In this document: piece after piece, positions 6,620-9,123 of the stretch | Layout: every line of letters starts with the position of its first letter | Position numbering within the stretch: the stretch's first letter is position 1 | Source: Acidobacteriaceae bacterium | GTDB taxonomy: Bacteria > Acidobacteriota > Terriglobia > Bryobacterales > Bryobacteraceae | DNA: 9,123 nucleotides | Assembly (NCBI GenBank): GCA_019245255.1 | Contig: JAFARV010001004.1 | Location: 1-9,123, forward strand | Direction of reading: 5' to 3' | Program-made: the position numbers and the translations under genes | Notes under the pieces: generated by a model | The model's input: the letters and a program-made list of their open reading frames with translations, nothing else | What the model was told of the DNA's origin: nothing | The model's database searches: none

Positions 6620-7930
6620 ATGATCAGAACTCTACGCTCCTGCTTGGCAGGCGCCTTGGGCTGTGCGGTTCTCGCGTCTGGTGCCAGCCGCTATCCCCTC
6701 CGTATCGGGCTCGATCACCGGCATTTAGTGGACCAGAGCGGTACACCGTTCCTGGTAACAGGCGATGCGCCCTGGTCTCTCATTTCGGGACTGACCAACG
6801 AAGAAGCAGAACTGTACCTCGAACGCCGGCATGCGCAGGGGTTCAACTCCATCATTGTCAACCTCATTGAACACAAGTTCCGGGGACCCGTCAATCGCTA
6901 CGGCCAGGGACCGTTCACGACTCCGGGAGATTTTTCCACCCCCAATGACAAGTACTTCGAACACGCTGACTGGGTGATTCGCAAAGCCTCGGAGAAAGGC
7001 ATCCAGGTCTTTCTCGCGCCTATCTATCTGGGTTATATCGGCACCGATGAAGGTTGGATTCAAGAGGCGTTGGCCAATGGACCGGCTAAGTGCCGCGCCT
7101 GGGGCCGCTATGTAGGAAGGCGCTACCGCGACTTCGACAACATTGTTTGGCTGATCGGAGGTGATCGCAATCCCGCAAATGCTCGCGAGGATGTGGACGC
7201 CGTAGTCGCCGGAATCAAAGAGTTCGACAACCGGCACTTGTTTACTGCGCACTGCCATCCTGAGAATTCCGCTCTTGACCAATTCAAGGACGACGGCTGG
7301 TTAGAACTGAATGATACCTACACCTATAGCATTGTGCATCGCATGCTGATGAGGGATTACGACCGCTCGCCGCCCATGCCGTTTACGCTAACGGAATCGA
7401 CGTATGAAGGTGAGCACAACGCTTCTGCAGTGCAGATCCGCAGGCAAGCCTATTGGGCGATACTGTGCGGCGCAACCGGCCAGTTCATGGGAAACCGCCC
7501 CGTGTGGCTCTTCGACCCCGGCTGGCAAGCCGCGCTGGAGTCGACCGGCGCACAGGACATGAGCCGGGTCCAAGCACTATTCACATCCCGCCATTGGTAC
7601 GAGTTAATCCCCGATCAAAAGCACGAAGTAGTCGTCGACGGTCTTGGCGAGTTCAACGGGCTCGATTATCTCGCCGCAGCTCGAACCCCCGACGGTGGAA
7701 CGGCTGTTGCTTATCTGCCGGCTGCCCGGTCCTTCACAGTGGATATGACAAAGATATCCGGGCCGGCGTCCAAAGCCTGGTGGTTTAACCCGAGGACGGG
7801 CAAATCGGAATCGGCCGGGCAGTTTCCAACCACCGGTAAGAAGCAGTTTGCGCCTCCGGGCGACGGAGACTGGGTTCTGGTATTGGACGATGCATCCCTC
7901 AACCTGCCCGCCCCAGGGACGATGCGCTAA
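6620..7930 (+). CDS. Secreted DUF4038 (GH140/apiosidase-like) glycoside hydrolase with C-terminal collagen-binding-2-type domain
   Basis: A 436-residue exported glycoside hydrolase. The N-terminus has Arg residues, a hydrophobic core (CLAGALGCAVLA) and small residues (SGAS), a Sec signal peptide with cleavage near residue 24; the Cys inside it does not make a good lipobox. Residues about 35-340 match the DUF4038 TIM-barrel: FLVTGDAPWSLISGLT, the RHAQGFNSIIVNLIEH strand, VFLAPIYLGY, IVWLIGGDRNP and FTLTESTYEGEH. D182 and E259 are the probable catalytic carboxylates by analogy with GH140 apiosidases. Residues about 345-428 are the beta-sandwich often attached to DUF4038, with AWWFNPRTG and FAPPGDGDWVLVLDD (Pfam name 'putative collagen-binding domain of a collagenase'). 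Family members with known function release D-apiose from pectin side chains, but many DUF4038 proteins are uncharacterised, so the substrate is not proven. ATG at 6620 is preferred; GTG at 6611 is in frame, and neither has a strong ribosome binding site. The TAA stop lies inside the heptamer repeat. Confidence 0.9.
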   Translation: MIRTLRSCLAGALGCAVLASGASRYPLRIGLDHRHLVDQSGTPFLVTGDAPWSLISGLTNEEAELYLERRHAQGFNSIIVNLIEHKFRGPVNRYGQGPFTTPGDFSTPNDKYFEHADWVIRKASEKGIQVFLAPIYLGYIGTDEGWIQEALANGPAKCRAWGRYVGRRYRDFDNIVWLIGGDRNPANAREDVDAVVAGIKEFDNRHLFTAHCHPENSALDQFKDDGWLELNDTYTYSIVHRMLMRDYDRSPPMPFTLTESTYEGEHNASAVQIRRQAYWAILCGATGQFMGNRPVWLFDPGWQAALESTGAQDMSRVQALFTSRHWYELIPDQKHEVVVDGLGEFNGLDYLAAARTPDGGTAVAYLPAARSFTVDMTKISGPASKAWWFNPRTGKSESAGQFPTTGKKQFAPPGDGDWVLVLDDASLNLPAPGTMR

Positions 7931-7964
7931 CAGCTAACAGCTAACAGCTAACAGCTACAACCTA
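7926..7964. repeat. 7-bp tandem repeat (GCTAACA) joining the stop codons of two convergent genes
   Basis: Four exact copies of GCTAACA occupy 7926-7953, followed by GCTA at 7954-7957 and a degenerate unit. CTA recurs exactly every 7 bases at 7927, 7934, 7941, 7948, 7955 and 7962. The first copy contains the TAA stop of the hydrolase (7928-7930), and the last CTA is the TAG stop of the minus-strand permease. Because 7 is not a multiple of 3, TAA occurs in all three plus-strand frames (7928, 7935, 7942) and TAG in all three minus-strand frames. The array fills the 31-bp gap between the genes. It has no dyad like an intrinsic terminator. Origin by slipped-strand expansion is likely. Confidence 0.85.
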
Positions 7965-9123
7965 CTCATACCGCAACGCGCGACTCGGCTCGATGCGCGA
8001 GGCCTTTCGCGCCGGAATGAATGCCGCAAGCATGGTCACCGCTACTAGCGCGGGCAAAATCAACAGATAAGCCGCAAAATCGATGCGCGTGCTTTCGAAT
8101 ATCGCCTGCAGGCCCTTTTCCGCCGCCGCTGCCAGTACCAGACCGATGCCGACGCCCACCGCAACCAGCCGCAAAGCCTGCCGCAACACCATTCCGAGAA
8201 CGTCCTTCGTGTCAGCCCCCACTGCCATGCGAATCCCGATCTCACGCGTCCTCCGGCCGGTGGCATACGTCATCAGCCCGTAGAGACCCGCCAGCGTGAG
8301 CGCCAATCCGGCCAGACCCATCGCACTGACCGTCTGGAGAATCATCACAGGCGCCCGGACAATTCTCTTTTGATAGAAATCCTCGGCCGTCCGCACGCCG
8401 AAAACCGGCTGCCCCGCGTCGATGCTGCGCACCACGTTGCGAACGGGCTCGATCAACTGCGTCGGCGGCCCCTGCGACTCAACCAGCAGCGTCATTTTGC
8501 TTCGCGGGTGCTGCGTCCAGGGAAGATAGACGAACTGTGTCGGCGGCTCGCCAATCCACTCATACTTTGCCGTTTTCGTGATGCCAACGATCTGAACCGC
8601 CGGACCCTGAGCGTTGTCCAGGCGAAATCGCTTTCCGAGCGCATCTGTATTCGGCCAGTATTTCTGTGCGAACTCCTCGTTCACGACCGCCACTTTCGGC
8701 GCAGTCGCAGTATCGGTCTGGCGGAACCCGCGGCCTCGGATTAGCTGCACGCCCAACGTATCGAAATAACCATCGCCCGCCACATTCATGTCCACCGGAA
8801 ACGTTTCCCTGCCTGGCGGCATGCGAAAACCCTCCGGACTGATGCTTACGTCGTCCGTATCGTTCGACATCGGAAGCTCGCCCGTGAGCGCCGCCGATTT
8901 TACCCCTGGCAGCACCCGGACTCGCCGGATAAGCTCTTTATAGAACCGCTCTGTTTGCGCTTCGTTCGTGTGCGCAAGCTGAGGATCGAAGGCCATGGTG
9001 AGCAGATGATCCGTGCGAAATCCCGGACCGTCGCGCCATTTCTCTCGAAAGGTTCCTGCCATCTCAACAGCTGCCGTCAAAAGGGCGAGCGATGCCGCGA
9101 TCTGACAGATCACCAGCGCATTG
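7962..9123 (-). CDS. ADOP/MacB-like ABC transporter permease (FtsX family), C-terminal part
   Basis: The frame is open through the right edge of the window, so only the last 386 complete codons are seen. An in-frame GTG at 9113 is probably internal, because the hydrophobic helix NALVICQIAASLALLTAAV already runs through it. Order of parts: a transmembrane helix; a large periplasmic MacB-PCD-like domain (about fragment residues 35-240: LPGVKSAALTGELPMSN, GYFDTLGVQLIRGRGF, VVNEEFAQKYWP, ALGKRFRLD); then three helices of the FtsX domain with the signature RTREIGIRMAVGAD and the ending PARKASRIEPSRALRYE. In Acidobacteria such proteins usually have about 800 residues with the PCD-FtsX unit duplicated (ADOP) and often stand without an adjacent ATPase. 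Relatives work as mechanotransmission permeases for export of macrolides, peptides or lipoproteins; the cargo here is unknown. The 3' end is convergent with the hydrolase across the heptamer repeat, so functional linkage is doubtful. Confidence 0.9.
   Translation of the reverse strand, partial: NALVICQIAASLALLTAAVEMAGTFREKWRDGPGFRTDHLLTMAFDPQLAHTNEAQTERFYKELIRRVRVLPGVKSAALTGELPMSNDTDDVSISPEGFRMPPGRETFPVDMNVAGDGYFDTLGVQLIRGRGFRQTDTATAPKVAVVNEEFAQKYWPNTDALGKRFRLDNAQGPAVQIVGITKTAKYEWIGEPPTQFVYLPWTQHPRSKMTLLVESQGPPTQLIEPVRNVVRSIDAGQPVFGVRTAEDFYQKRIVRAPVMILQTVSAMGLAGLALTLAGLYGLMTYATGRRTREIGIRMAVGADTKDVLGMVLRQALRLVAVGVGIGLVLAAAAEKGLQAIFESTRIDFAAYLLILPALVAVTMLAAFIPARKASRIEPSRALRYE

Noticed and set aside
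6725..7282. 185-codon minus-strand frame opposite the glycoside hydrolase
   Set aside because: The plus strand shows continuous DUF4038 motifs here; no independent support for the antisense product.

Overview
The window looks like a stretch of chromosome from a soil-type Acidobacterium (Solibacter/Bryobacter-like). This rests on protein families, not on a database search. Three features point that way: a very long Oar-like TonB-dependent receptor with an N-terminal carboxypeptidase-regulatory-like domain, a stand-alone ADOP/MacB-type FtsX permease, and a DinB-family C-terminus of the HYGQMV...YLRMN type. GC content is moderate, and GTG and TTG starts are used. I see no mobile element, tRNA, rRNA or CRISPR array.

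Layout from left to right. (1) 1-178, + strand: the last 58 codons of a DinB-family protein. (2) 179-464: a leader of about 286 bp with only weak promoter-like sequence but a clear ribosome binding site. (3) 465-4025, +: an outer-membrane Oar-like TonB-dependent receptor. (4) 4022-5068, +: an AraC-family regulator whose TTG start overlaps the receptor stop codon by four bases. (5) 5089-6441, -: a class III PLP-dependent aminotransferase, convergent with the regulator and only 20 bp away. (6) 6442-6619: a divergent control region with a perfect 8+8 bp inverted repeat. (7) 6620-7930, +: a secreted DUF4038/GH140-like glycoside hydrolase with a C-terminal 'collagen-binding-2' type beta domain. (8) 7926-7964: a 7-bp tandem repeat bridging the stop codons of two convergent genes. 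(9) 7962-9123, -: the C-terminal half of an ADOP/MacB-like permease, cut by the window edge.

How the genes may fit together (inference): receptor and regulator form one transcription unit, so the receptor and its probable ligand-sensing regulator are made together. The aminotransferase and the secreted hydrolase share one divergent control region. A coherent reading is a small scavenging locus: an extracellular hydrolase releases a sugar or glycoconjugate, the receptor imports a product, a cytoplasmic aminotransferase handles an amine-bearing product, and the AraC protein reports the inducer. The substrate cannot be read from the sequence. The DinB fragment and the permease are probably unrelated neighbours. 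I found no clearly new defence or mobile system. The most unusual items are the heptamer repeat that places stop codons in all six frames between two gene ends, the palindrome in the divergent promoter region, and active-site substitutions in the aminotransferase.
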